Shown: in pieces, positions 1 through 5,883 of the stretch
Position numbering within the stretch: position 1 is the first letter of the stretch
Layout: each line of letters opens with the position of its first letter
Source of the DNA: Pseudomonas leptonychotis
GTDB lineage: Bacteria; Pseudomonadota; Gammaproteobacteria; Pseudomonadales; Pseudomonadaceae
Direction of reading: 5' to 3'
NCBI RefSeq assembly: GCF_004920405.1
Contig: NZ_RFLV01000009.1
Location: 1 to 11,631, forward strand
Length of the DNA: 11,631 nucleotides
Made by a program: the position numbers and the translations under genes
The notes under the pieces: model-generated
Database searches by the model: none
The model's input: only the letters and a program-made list of their open reading frames with translations
Told to the model about the DNA's origin: nothing

Positions 1-57
1 ATGGCTTCGAGTTCAATATTTACATGGTCTATGTACCCTAATGCATACGCCGCATAA
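1..57 (+). CDS. 3' end of an upstream cassette gene (partial)
   Basis: The frame starting at base 1 is open and ends with TAA at 55-57, inside the R'' core of the first attC. That is the usual stop position for genes in this array. Only about 18 residues are visible (ending WSMYPNAYAA), too few to recognise a family. The ATG at base 1 is probably an internal methionine, because no cassette boundary precedes it in the window. Confidence 0.45.
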   Translation: MASSSIFTWSMYPNAYAA

Positions 58-127
58 CAATTGGTTCAAACCGTTCGCTGCGCTCTCTGGGACGGGCTAA
101 AGCCCGCCCCTTAACCAAACGTTAGGC
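52..127 (+). repeat. attC site 1 (76 bp)
   Basis: R'' GCATAAC at 52-58 and R' GTTAGGC at 121-127. The inner arms TTGGTT and AACCAA pair, and the central hairpin is GGGC-TAAA-GCCC. The spacer reads CGCTGCGCTCTCTGG, where most copies have CTCACTGG. It belongs to the truncated cassette upstream. Confidence 0.95.
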
Positions 128-467
128 GGCACAGCAAAGCTCGGGATAACAAGGAAGTTATGCGTACAAATAACAATGTTCGGATGCAGTCTGTAAGCCC
201 TCAGCGGTCGTTCAAATCCGGCCCGAAACACTCGCATTCGATAATCCAAACATTCACATCAGCAGCAGGCCAATCGGCACGCGGCGGCCTCAATCTACAA
301 GCGCTTCAACCTGACAGCCTGCACGCGTATGCTTCAAGCCACCAATCCAAAAGCACCGAACAATCACGTTCAGCGCCCGCCGTTACATCTCGGCGCGGCC
401 TAACAAATGGTTCAAACCGTTCGCTGCGCTCACTGGGACGGGCTAAAGCCCGCCCCTTAACCAAACG
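122..467 (+). repeat. Family-A repeated cassette, copy 1
   Basis: A 346 bp cassette that recurs, with divergence, at 2903, 4872, 8083, 10083 and 11509, and in expanded form at 10427. All copies share a leader beginning TTAGGCGGCA, an AAGGAAGTTATG or ATGGAAGTTATG start region, a block around CACGCGTATGCTYCAAGCCA (324-343 here), and a tail containing CAATCACGT just before attC. The 124 bases at 11508-11631 are identical to 121-244, indicating a recent duplication. Confidence 0.9.
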
Positions 468-471
468 TTAG
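160..471 (+). CDS. Family-A cassette ORF (possible small basic protein), copy 1
   Basis: A 103-residue open frame preceded by AAGGA (151-155) at a 4-base spacing from ATG, a plausible ribosome-binding site. The product is rich in Ser, Arg, His and Gln, with no membrane segment or domain I recognise. It starts MRTNNNVRMQS and contains GQSARGGLNLQAL near the middle. The last ~22 residues are translated from attC itself (GSNRSLRSLGRAKARPLTKR), and the TAG stop at 469-471 lies in the R' core, so it is supplied by the first bases of the next cassette. The frame is stop-free in all copies, but two copies are frameshifted near the 3' end. The element could instead be a non-coding RNA cassette. Confidence 0.4.
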   Translation: MRTNNNVRMQSVSPQRSFKSGPKHSHSIIQTFTSAAGQSARGGLNLQALQPDSLHAYASSHQSKSTEQSRSAPAVTSRRGLTNGSNRSLRSLGRAKARPLTKR

Positions 472-473
472 AT
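398..473 (+). repeat. attC site 2 (76 bp)
   Basis: R'' GCCTAAC 398-404 and R' GTTAGAT 467-473. Spacer of the CGCTGCGC type, shared with most family-A cassettes. The arms TGGTT/AACCA and the hairpin GGGC-TAAA-GCCC are intact. Confidence 0.95.
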
Positions 474-477
474 ATTT

Positions 478-1209
478 ATGCCAATAACCGAGCTGTTCAC
501 AAATGCGTCAACTTGGACAAATGAGAACCAGGGTGTTCTCACTGTCGCACTTTTTATCGTCACCGTTTTTTTTGGCTGGTTTAGCGGTATTTTTTCAGCT
601 TTGCGTCGGAAGCCAAAATTCAAAATAGAAACTATTCCCGGCCCAACGTTCAGCTGCACATATTTAACCGGAAACAAGCACAATGAATATGATGCTCATC
701 AAACAGCCATAGCTATATATTTGTATATCTCAAATGTGGGCGCTGCACCATCAAGCATTCACAAAATCAGAATTGCTTATCATTGGAACCTAACGCCATG
801 GAGTTTTATTTGGCTGAAAAATACCATTGGCTGGTTTTGGATTGAGCACCAAGCAGTAGCAATTACTGATTTTCAGGCAAAAATCGGAGGTAGCATAAAA
901 GTCTACCCATTCCTGACACAGAGAAATTATCTGTCACCCGCAAAGTCAGAAACCTTTCTCGAAGTAGGACAGTCCACAAATGGTGTTGTTTACTTTGAAC
1001 AACCCGAGAGCTGGGGCGGTTGCTTCCCCAAATCAGACAAGCAGCAAGTAAAAGTCAAAATAGAAATTACCGATGTGTTTGGTCGCCGTCATAAAGCCAC
1101 AATTAGAATCCCGGCAGTATCACTAGAAGAAGCCCGGAAATATAATCCAGAGTTTGGAAATACGCTTTTCAACATTCAAAGCATAGAATCAACCAGCAAT
1201 GAAGTTTAA
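478..1209 (+). CDS. Membrane-anchored protein of unknown function
   Basis: A 243-residue protein. Residues ~20-41 form one hydrophobic segment (LTVALFIVTVFFGWFSGIF), followed at once by a basic stretch (RRKPK). By the positive-inside rule this places a short N-terminus outside and the ~200-residue C-terminal part in the cytoplasm. The C-terminal part alternates short hydrophobic strands (AIAIYLYISNVG, GVVYFEQPE, KVKIEITDVFGRRHKATIRI) and looks beta-rich, perhaps a beta-sandwich; this is inference from the pattern only. The ATG is five bases after the R' core (467-473) with no Shine-Dalgarno sequence, and the next in-frame ATG would remove the membrane segment region or weaken it. The TAA at 1207-1209 is just upstream of attC 3. 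I do not recognise the family. Confidence 0.8.
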   Translation: MPITELFTNASTWTNENQGVLTVALFIVTVFFGWFSGIFSALRRKPKFKIETIPGPTFSCTYLTGNKHNEYDAHQTAIAIYLYISNVGAAPSSIHKIRIAYHWNLTPWSFIWLKNTIGWFWIEHQAVAITDFQAKIGGSIKVYPFLTQRNYLSPAKSETFLEVGQSTNGVVYFEQPESWGGCFPKSDKQQVKVKIEITDVFGRRHKATIRIPAVSLEEARKYNPEFGNTLFNIQSIESTSNEV

Positions 1210-1211
1210 AC

Positions 1212-1287
1212 ATCTAACAACTGGTTCAAACCGTTCGCTTCGCTCACTGGGACGGGCTAAAGCCAGCCCCTTAACCAAACGTTATGC
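1212..1287 (+). repeat. attC site 3 (76 bp, hairpin mismatch)
   Basis: R'' ATCTAAC 1212-1218 and R' GTTATGC 1281-1287. The right arm of the central hairpin reads AGCCAGCCCC instead of AGCCCGCCCC, which breaks one G-C pair near the base of the hairpin on either strand. Confidence 0.95.
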
Positions 1288-1293
1288 ACTTCT

Positions 1294-1299
1294 AGGAGG
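1294..1299 (+). promoter_or_regulatory. Strong Shine-Dalgarno that fixes a GTG start
   Basis: AGGAGG lies five bases upstream of GTG at 1305. It is the best ribosome-binding site in the window and supports GTG rather than any later ATG as the start of the following gene. Confidence 0.75.
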
Positions 1300-1304
1300 T
1301 AACC

Positions 1305-1721
1305 GTGGACGCAGCTGAAATTGATGAGAAAAATCTCAGTGCTGCTGAAGAACATGGTTCTAGAACTCATCAGGCAACTGGCCAAAATGACTTCGCCTTT
1401 GCATACAACAAAGAAATTTATCGTTTCACCGATGGAATAGTTAAACGAGTATGCACGGCAGAGCCAAGACTCATTGAAATTGTCAACAAAGGTAGTAGTG
1501 CAAACCAAAGAAACCACTATCTTTTCGAGGTTCACTCAAAAAGATTAGAAGCACCGGCAAGAATTCTCATGTCGCCAAAAATAATGGTTTCACGAAAAGC
1601 ATTTTCTGTTGCACTTTTAACCTATGTCCCGTGGGCAAGCTTTGAAGGCAACACGTCAGACCTTGGCAGATTTCTGTCTTATGCATCGGAAGAATATTTT
1701 TCCCGTGAACGAAGAGCATAA
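1305..1721 (+). CDS. Soluble cassette protein of unknown function
   Basis: A 138-residue product with no signal peptide or membrane segment. The first ~25 residues are acidic and polar (DAAEIDEKNLSAAEEHG) and probably flexible. The rest looks like a compact alpha/beta domain: AFAYNKEIYRF, PRLIEIVNKG, HYLFEVHSKRL, then a hydrophobic KAFSVALLTYVPWASFEG. It ends with a basic tail (SRERRA). The start codon is GTG, chosen because AGGAGG precedes it by five bases. The TAA at 1719-1721 lies inside the R'' core GCATAAC, so the gene uses its own attC for termination. I recognise no family. It is the only gene of its cassette. Confidence 0.8.
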   Translation: MDAAEIDEKNLSAAEEHGSRTHQATGQNDFAFAYNKEIYRFTDGIVKRVCTAEPRLIEIVNKGSSANQRNHYLFEVHSKRLEAPARILMSPKIMVSRKAFSVALLTYVPWASFEGNTSDLGRFLSYASEEYFSRERRA

Positions 1722-1791
1722 CAACTGGTTCAAACCGTTCGCTTCGCTCACTGGGACGGGCTAAAGCCCGCCCCTTAACCAAACGTTAGAC
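1716..1791 (+). repeat. attC site 4 (76 bp)
   Basis: R'' GCATAAC 1716-1722 and R' GTTAGAC 1785-1791. Spacer CGCTTCGCTCACTGG with an intact GGGC-TAAA-GCCC hairpin. The upstream gene's stop codon overlaps R''. Confidence 0.95.
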
Positions 1792-1806
1792 TCTGAAAGG
1801 ATACTT

Positions 1807-2796
1807 ATGCAGCTTGCTACTGAAATACTTAGATTCTTTCACATCGACTTTTCCGATGGAGCTGAACCTCAAGCTATTCGAACGATAGAAGACTTCTCGA
1901 AACTAAAGCCTGAGTGGAATGAAACACTAGACTTGCAACTTGTTTTCAGAATTTGCTCTCAACTAGAGCACAATGGTTACCTTTTAGAGGCCAGCACTTC
2001 AAATCCTCACCCAGTCTTAGGAAGAGGATATGTAGCACCAAATTTTGATGAGAGAAGAGCTAGTTATGGCGAATATGAATTCGCTGGTTATGGGTTTGGT
2101 CTTTTACGCGAACAGCTTGGCCCAGCGGTTCGCCCTGTTGTTGTCACGACCTCAAACGGCACCGAAGACATTGGAACCTGCTTTCTTCTCGGAAATCAAT
2201 GCACCCTATTGACAGCACGCCACGTTGTAGAAGGTATGCAGCGCATTGAAATCCCTGATAAGGATGGAAAGGCCATCCATATTCAGAAATTAGTAGTACC
2301 CGAAGACCCTAACCTTGACGTAGCTCTTGTAGTAGCAAATGCCCCTCTAAACGATATCCCTTATTTTCGGTGCAGCGACTCAAGCGTACTTGATGAGGTA
2401 CTTTGCCTTGGCTTTCCACCAATCCCCGGTTTTGAAGCAACCCTAATTGCTGATCTTGCTACAGTTAACGCCGAGGTTAAGGCTTCGACTGGCCGCATGG
2501 TGGCGTCAGGGCAGTCATACCTTGATCGACAAAAGTACTTTCTAATTAACGCCCGCGTCAAAGGCGGGAACTCTGGAGGGCCAATTGTTAACCGTCAAGG
2601 TTATGTTGTTGGAATTCTCGTCCAGACCTCAATGTCTGCTAACGATCAACAAAGTCTAGACTCGCTTGGTTACGGTGTTGCAACACCGAAAAGCGAATGG
2701 ATTCATCTATTAGCCAACGAAAACACAAAAGTGCATGGAGGTATTGCGTTGCCATTTGAAAATTTACCCGGCGGCGGATTTCGCACTAACATTTAA
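1807..2796 (+). CDS. Cytoplasmic trypsin-like serine protease with N-terminal extension
   Basis: A 329-residue protein, the longest in the window. Residues ~110-300 carry the signatures of a trypsin-like (S1 fold, trypsin_2-type) peptidase. His139 lies in LLTARHVVEG, Asp171 in DPNLDVALVV and Ser256 in KGGNSGGPIV, so the full His-Asp-Ser triad and the GNSGGP oxyanion motif are present and it is probably active. There is no signal peptide and no C-terminal PDZ domain, unlike the periplasmic DegP/DegQ proteases, so it probably acts in the cytoplasm. Residues 1-65 are helical and end LVFRICSQLEHNGYLLEAS, resembling a winged-helix or adaptor module; this is inference. GAAAGGA (1795-1801) supports the ATG. 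Cytoplasmic trypsin-like proteases occur in bacterial conflict systems, so a defence role is possible but not shown. Its target is unknown. Confidence 0.88.
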   Translation: MQLATEILRFFHIDFSDGAEPQAIRTIEDFSKLKPEWNETLDLQLVFRICSQLEHNGYLLEASTSNPHPVLGRGYVAPNFDERRASYGEYEFAGYGFGLLREQLGPAVRPVVVTTSNGTEDIGTCFLLGNQCTLLTARHVVEGMQRIEIPDKDGKAIHIQKLVVPEDPNLDVALVVANAPLNDIPYFRCSDSSVLDEVLCLGFPPIPGFEATLIADLATVNAEVKASTGRMVASGQSYLDRQKYFLINARVKGGNSGGPIVNRQGYVVGILVQTSMSANDQQSLDSLGYGVATPKSEWIHLLANENTKVHGGIALPFENLPGGGFRTNI

Positions 2797-2831
2797 TACA
2801 GCCATGAGTAATTCACTCACCGCGTAGCAGC

Positions 2832-2908
2832 GTCTAACAAGGCGCTCAAATCGTTCGCTTCGCTCACTGGGACGGGCTAAAGCCCGCCCCTTAGCTTAAT
2901 CGTTAGGC
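2832..2908 (+). repeat. attC site 5 (77 bp, alternative arm type)
   Basis: R'' GTCTAAC 2832-2838 and R' GTTAGGC 2902-2908. The inner arms are GCGCTCAA and TTAGCTTAAT instead of TGGTTCAA and TTAACCAAAC. The pairing AGC/GCT is kept despite the sequence change. Only attC 14 shares this arm pair. Confidence 0.95.
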
Positions 2909-3248
2909 GGCACAGCAAAGCTCGGGAAAACATGGAAGTTATGAGTACAAATAACAATGTACGGACGCAGTCTGGAAGCCCTCGCCAGCCGTTCAAATCC
3001 GGCCCGAAACACTCGCATTCGCGAACTCAAATACGCACATCAGCAGCAGGCCAATCGGCACGCGGTAGCCTCCATCTACAGGCTCTTCTGCCTGACAGCT
3101 CGCACGCGTATGCTCCAAGCCACAAATCCAAAAGCATCGAGCAATCACGTTCAGTGCCCGCCGTTACATCTCGGTGCGGCCTAACAAATGGTTCAAATCG
3201 TTCGCTGCGCTCACTGGGACCGGCTAAAGCCGGCCCCTTAACCAAGCG
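2903..3248 (+). repeat. Family-A repeated cassette, copy 2
   Basis: A 346 bp member of the repeated family. The start region reads ATGGAAGTTATG, where other copies have AAGGAAGTTATG, so an additional in-frame ATG appears at 2932. The ATG-to-attC distance equals that of copies 1 and 4. Confidence 0.9.
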
Positions 3249-3252
3249 TTAG
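2941..3252 (+). CDS. Family-A cassette ORF, copy 2
   Basis: A homologue of the 160-471 frame, beginning MSTNNNVRTQS. The start could be the ATG at 2932 (adding MEV), because the A-to-T change both weakens the Shine-Dalgarno and creates that ATG. The frame is open through attC 6 and stops at TAG 3250-3252, inside R'. The +1 frame from 2957 to 3184 is also open and ends PPLHLGAA, the same ending used by the frameshifted copies 3 and 5, so which 3' frame is ancestral is unclear. Confidence 0.4.
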   Translation: MSTNNNVRTQSGSPRQPFKSGPKHSHSRTQIRTSAAGQSARGSLHLQALLPDSSHAYAPSHKSKSIEQSRSVPAVTSRCGLTNGSNRSLRSLGPAKAGPLTKR

Positions 3253-3254
3253 AG
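3179..3254 (+). repeat. attC site 6 (76 bp, compensatory hairpin change)
   Basis: R'' GCCTAAC 3179-3185 and R' GTTAGAG 3248-3254. The hairpin is CCGGC-TAAA-GCCGG instead of CGGGC-TAAA-GCCCG, a two-sided change that keeps the base pair. The left flank of R' is CCAAGC rather than CCAAAC. Confidence 0.95.
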
Positions 3255-3262
3255 CCCACAAC

Positions 3263-3655
3263 ATGCATTTGGTGATCCATTTCGAATCTCGGCTATTTGA
3301 TATATCTGACGAGCCTGAAAATTCGATAAACCCGACTCGGGGTATATCTTTTCTTCTATGGCTACGTAGTCGCGTTCATGCACACCTGAACATGTCGGCT
3401 CCAGAGCCCGAAGACTGGGGTTGGTATTCCAACGTTGAGTGGCAAGGACGAAATTACATGATTGGGGCTTGTGCCCACGAAAGCCCAGATGGAAATCACG
3501 AATGGATTCTGCAAATCGAAAAATTTCGTAGTTTCAAAGAGCGGCTTATGGGTAAGGCAAAATTATCACCAGAAGACCCTTGTTATTCGTACATCTATAC
3601 ACTGGTGGCTGAAGAGCCGTCATTCACTGAAATCGCCGTCGTGTGCGGGCCCTAA
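3263..3655 (+). CDS. Small conserved cassette protein with EDWGWY motif
   Basis: A 130-residue soluble protein. Visible motifs are an N-terminal FDISDEPENSINPTRGISFLLWL, given here as two parts: FDISDEPENSINP (about 12-24) and GISFLLWL (about 27-34). These are followed by PEPEDWGWYSNVEWQGRNYMIGA (48-53 EDWGWY being the core) and EWILQIEKFRSF. This arrangement matches, as I recall, small conserved hypothetical proteins of proteobacteria that often lie alone or next to toxin loci; no activity is known to me. The ATG has no clear Shine-Dalgarno and lies eight bases after R'. It is preferred over the methionine at residue 44 because the upstream residues look conserved. The stop TAA 3653-3655 falls inside the R'' of attC 7. 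Confidence 0.8.
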   Translation: MHLVIHFESRLFDISDEPENSINPTRGISFLLWLRSRVHAHLNMSAPEPEDWGWYSNVEWQGRNYMIGACAHESPDGNHEWILQIEKFRSFKERLMGKAKLSPEDPCYSYIYTLVAEEPSFTEIAVVCGP

Positions 3656-3725
3656 CTAGTGGTTCAAATCGCTCGCTTCGCTCACTGGGACGGGCTAAAG
3701 CCCGCCCCTTAACCAAACGTTAGCC
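3650..3725 (+). repeat. attC site 7 (76 bp)
   Basis: R'' CCCTAAC 3650-3656 and R' GTTAGCC 3719-3725. It belongs to the subtype with TAACTAGTGG after R'' and the CGCTCGCTTCGC spacer, shared with attC 8 and 18. Confidence 0.95.
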
Positions 3726-3738
3726 CCTAGGAGATAGC

Positions 3739-4314
3739 ATGGAGGTGTTCTTCAATATTCTCGCAGCTCTTGGCGGAGCTTCGGTAGTTTTAACAGGGCT
3801 ATTCGCCTACATCGGAAACTCACGACTAGAGAGCTACAAGGCACAACTGCAAGCAGCAAATGAAAAAGCCAAAAGCATGCTTGAAAGCTCTGTACATGTA
3901 AGCAAGTCACAATTCGACAAAGAATTTGCAATCTATCATCAAATATGGGCATGCCTTATAAAGTTGAGAGCCAGAACCCTATCACTGCGTCCCATGCTTG
4001 ATCATGTTGATCCAAATGAGTCAGAGGAAGAGCGCGTAAATAAGCGACTCATGGCATTTGGCGAAACATTTTATATTTTCAGAGATGTCATGGAAGAAAA
4101 CAGACCATTCTATTCAATCTCTGTATATGAGTCGCTACAAAAAATATTCCACCTATGCCACGAAGAATCAATTGAATATCAATACAAAGAAGATGGTTGG
4201 AATATCGAATACTGGAACAAAGCAAAAGTAAATCACGAAATAATAACCTCTGAAATTGAAGCATGTTGCGAGCTTATAAGAACACGTATCTCCTCCATGT
4301 CTGTGGCAGCCTAG
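3739..4314 (+). CDS. Membrane-anchored coiled-coil protein
   Basis: A 191-residue protein. Residues ~4-25 form a membrane segment (NILAALGGASVVLTGLFAYI). Next come a predicted coiled coil, ~29-60 (RLESYKAQLQAANEKAKSML), and FDKEFAIYHQIWACLIKLRAR, a motif I associate with widespread single-TM hypothetical proteins of unknown role. The remainder is helical and acidic, so the bulk is probably a cytoplasmic helical bundle tethered to the inner membrane. AGGAGA at 3729-3734, four bases before ATG, is a good ribosome-binding site and fixes the start. TAG at 4312-4314 is one base before attC 8. No catalytic motif is visible. Confidence 0.83.
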   Translation: MEVFFNILAALGGASVVLTGLFAYIGNSRLESYKAQLQAANEKAKSMLESSVHVSKSQFDKEFAIYHQIWACLIKLRARTLSLRPMLDHVDPNESEEERVNKRLMAFGETFYIFRDVMEENRPFYSISVYESLQKIFHLCHEESIEYQYKEDGWNIEYWNKAKVNHEIITSEIEACCELIRTRISSMSVAA

Positions 4315-4315
4315 A

Positions 4316-4391
4316 GGCTAACTAGTGGTTCAAATCGCTCGCTTCGCTCACTGGGACGGGCTAAAGCCCGCCCCTTAACCAAACGTTAGGT
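4316..4391 (+). repeat. attC site 8 (76 bp)
   Basis: R'' GGCTAAC 4316-4322 and R' GTTAGGT 4385-4391. TAACTAGTGG subtype with an intact hairpin, essentially identical to attC 7 between the cores. Confidence 0.95.
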
Positions 4392-4400
4392 TCCATCTCA

Positions 4401-4802
4401 ATGCCACGATTTCTTAAGTCTGTAGCACTAATTACATTAATTTGTATGACTTCCTACCTGAGTTATTTGGCTGGCACATACAGAAGTTATAAATCAATCG
4501 AGCACATACACTTAATGAACCTGTTCGAACTTGAACTTGCTGAAGCAAGGCATGACGAAGGTATTGTTCAGGCTCTTGCGGATGGAAACAAAGAACCAAT
4601 ATTTATGCTGGCGCAGCACCGCTACTTTCTACGAATCCTAGATCTTCACGAACAACTTGAAAGTAAAGAATATCAACCATATCAAAATATAGTTCGCGCA
4701 CATATTGCCAACGCACAATCACTGCAAAGAAAACTCTCATATAAATTCCCCACTGCAGAGAAAAACAAAAAGTGGGAGCTTCTGAACTATAGTGGCCGGT
4801 AA
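4401..4802 (+). CDS. Small membrane-anchored helical protein
   Basis: A 133-residue protein. The N-terminus MPRFLKSVALITLICMTSYL has two basic residues followed by a hydrophobic segment at ~7-25. It is either a signal anchor or an uncleaved signal peptide, as no convincing AxA cleavage site follows. That would place the remaining helical, charged domain (LFELELAEARHDEG, HRYFLRILDLHEQLE) in the periplasm. No family is recognised. There is no Shine-Dalgarno between R' (ending 4391) and the ATG. The stop TAA 4800-4802 overlaps the first base of attC 9. Confidence 0.75.
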   Translation: MPRFLKSVALITLICMTSYLSYLAGTYRSYKSIEHIHLMNLFELELAEARHDEGIVQALADGNKEPIFMLAQHRYFLRILDLHEQLESKEYQPYQNIVRAHIANAQSLQRKLSYKFPTAEKNKKWELLNYSGR

Positions 4803-4877
4803 CCTAACTAGTGGTTCAAACCGTTCGCTTCGCTCACTGGGACGGGCTAAAGTCCGCCCCTTAACCAAACGTTAGGC
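4802..4877 (+). repeat. attC site 9 (76 bp, hairpin variant)
   Basis: R'' ACCTAAC 4802-4808 and R' GTTAGGC 4871-4877. The hairpin right arm is GTCCG instead of GCCCG. This gives a G-U wobble in RNA but a C-A mismatch on the bottom DNA strand, the strand known to be recombined by integrases. Confidence 0.95.
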
Positions 4878-5215
4878 GGCACAGCAAAGCTCGGGAAACA
4901 AGGAAGTTATGCGTACAAATAACAATGCACGGATGCAGTCTGCAAGCCCTCGCCGGACGTTCAAATCCGGCCCGAAACACTCGCATTCGTTAACTCAAAT
5001 ACGCACATCTGCAACAGGCCAATCGGCGCGCGCTTGCCTCAATCTACAAGCTCTTTTGCCTGACGGTTCGCGCGCGTATGCTCCAAGCCACAAATCGAGC
5101 AGCATCGAACAATCACGTCTGCGTCCGGCGTTACACCTCGGCGCGGCCTAACAAATGGTTCAAACCGTTCGCTGCGCTCACTGGGACGGGCTAAAGCCCG
5201 CCCCTTAACCAAACG
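4872..5215 (+). repeat. Family-A repeated cassette, copy 3
   Basis: A 344 bp member. Compared with copy 1 it lacks one base in the leader and one base near 5117-5125 (CACGTCTGCGTCC against CACGTTCAGCGCCC). The second loss shifts the reading frame shortly before attC 10. Confidence 0.9.
4909..5151 (+). CDS. Family-A cassette ORF, copy 3 (alternative C-terminus)
   Basis: An 80-residue frame beginning MRTNNNARMQS, preceded by AAGGA at a 4-base spacing. It aligns with the other copies to ...IEQSR. A one-base deletion then shifts it so that it ends LHLGAA and stops at TAA 5149-5151 inside R'', the stop position typical of ordinary cassette genes. Copy 5 reaches the same ending through a different deletion, so either this ending is ancestral or the 3' end is under no constraint. 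Confidence 0.38.
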   Translation: MRTNNNARMQSASPRRTFKSGPKHSHSLTQIRTSATGQSARACLNLQALLPDGSRAYAPSHKSSSIEQSRLRPALHLGAA

Positions 5216-5221
5216 TTATAA
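5146..5221 (+). repeat. attC site 10 (76 bp)
   Basis: R'' GCCTAAC 5146-5152 and R' GTTATAA 5215-5221. CGCTGCGC spacer, matching the attC sites of family-A copies 1, 2 and 5. Confidence 0.95.
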
Positions 5222-5234
5222 CCCGAGCAAAGAA

Positions 5235-5792
5235 ATGAGTTCATACCGAACAGATAATAGAGAGCGACTTATTAAGCTGATTGAACAGATATCAGTCGAT
5301 AAGCAACCTGAAGGATGGACTCATGTCGCCTCGATAGCTGTCGGAGGGCTTCTTTCTGTTGGCTTCTCCCAGAAAGGAGCCTACTTATTAGTCGTATCTA
5401 GCTCCGGCCGCAGCGTTATTTACTGCAAAACAGGCGAAAAAATTGAACGCGACTACGAAGAATACGCAGAATTAAGCGACCTCGGACTTCACTGCCGAGG
5501 AATCGGGCTAATCGCGGATGAAGTCGTATCGCTTTGTGGCATTAATGGAGGCGGCCTGCCGCTCACAAACAGAGCGGGAGAAGTGCTAGAGGTTGTTTCT
5601 CCAGAGTGGCCTGAAAGCCATCTAATTCTATGCAAACCGTTCAAAAACGCTCTCATACCTGGGCATCAATCTGACTGCAAAATAATTTACACAGACTACT
5701 TAAGAGCATATGGTTTTTCGTGGTGTGGTAACTACATAGTAGCGGCTTGCGGCAGCGATCTTGATATATGGTCCCGTGAGTCGGAGTTATAA
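5235..5792 (+). CDS. Soluble cassette protein of unknown function
   Basis: A 185-residue protein without signal or membrane segments. It begins with a helix (RERLIKLIEQI) and continues as repeated short strands with glycine turns: ASIAVGGLLSVGFSQKGAYLL, LVVSSSGRSVIYCKTGE, GIGLIADEVVSLCGINGGGL and YGFSWCGNYIVAACGSDLDIW. The spacing of these strand pairs recalls beta-propeller-like repeats, but this is only a visual impression. I recall similar conserved hypothetical proteins with the GFS...LLVVSS.GR.V pattern and know of no function for them. The ribosome-binding site is weak. TAA 5790-5792 lies inside the R'' of attC 11. Confidence 0.8.
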   Translation: MSSYRTDNRERLIKLIEQISVDKQPEGWTHVASIAVGGLLSVGFSQKGAYLLVVSSSGRSVIYCKTGEKIERDYEEYAELSDLGLHCRGIGLIADEVVSLCGINGGGLPLTNRAGEVLEVVSPEWPESHLILCKPFKNALIPGHQSDCKIIYTDYLRAYGFSWCGNYIVAACGSDLDIWSRESEL

Positions 5793-5862
5793 CAAGTGGT
5801 TCAAATCGCTCGCTTCGCTCACTGGGACGGGCTGAAGCCCGCCCCTTAACCAAACGTTAGCC
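5787..5862 (+). repeat. attC site 11 (76 bp)
   Basis: R'' TTATAAC 5787-5793, a poor match to RYYYAAC outside the AAC, and R' GTTAGCC 5856-5862. The hairpin loop is TGAA instead of TAAA. The stem is intact. Confidence 0.93.
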
Positions 5863-5883
5863 AACAATCAACTAGAGAAATTT

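Noticed and set aside
208..222. tRNA T-arm-like GTTCAAATCCGG in the family-A cassettes
   Set aside because: No matching acceptor, D or anticodon stems surround it, and GGTTCAAA also occurs within attC; the likeness is by chance.
468..683. Minus-strand open frame opposite the membrane-anchored gene
   Set aside because: Antisense shadow with no ribosome-binding site; all cassette genes here lie on the + strand.
1245..1275. GGGC-TAAA-GCCC hairpin read as a rho-independent terminator
   Set aside because: The hairpin is present in every attC and is not followed by a T-tract; it is part of the recombination-site fold. A modest effect on transcription cannot be excluded.
2957..3184. Second + strand frame inside family-A copy 2
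   Set aside because: It lacks a ribosome-binding site and its start is not shared by the other copies. I kept only its C-terminal LHLGAA overlap as relevant to the frameshift question.
3462..3659. Alternative frame inside the EDWGWY-motif gene
   Set aside because: It overlaps a gene with clear internal motifs and starts mid-cassette without a ribosome-binding site.
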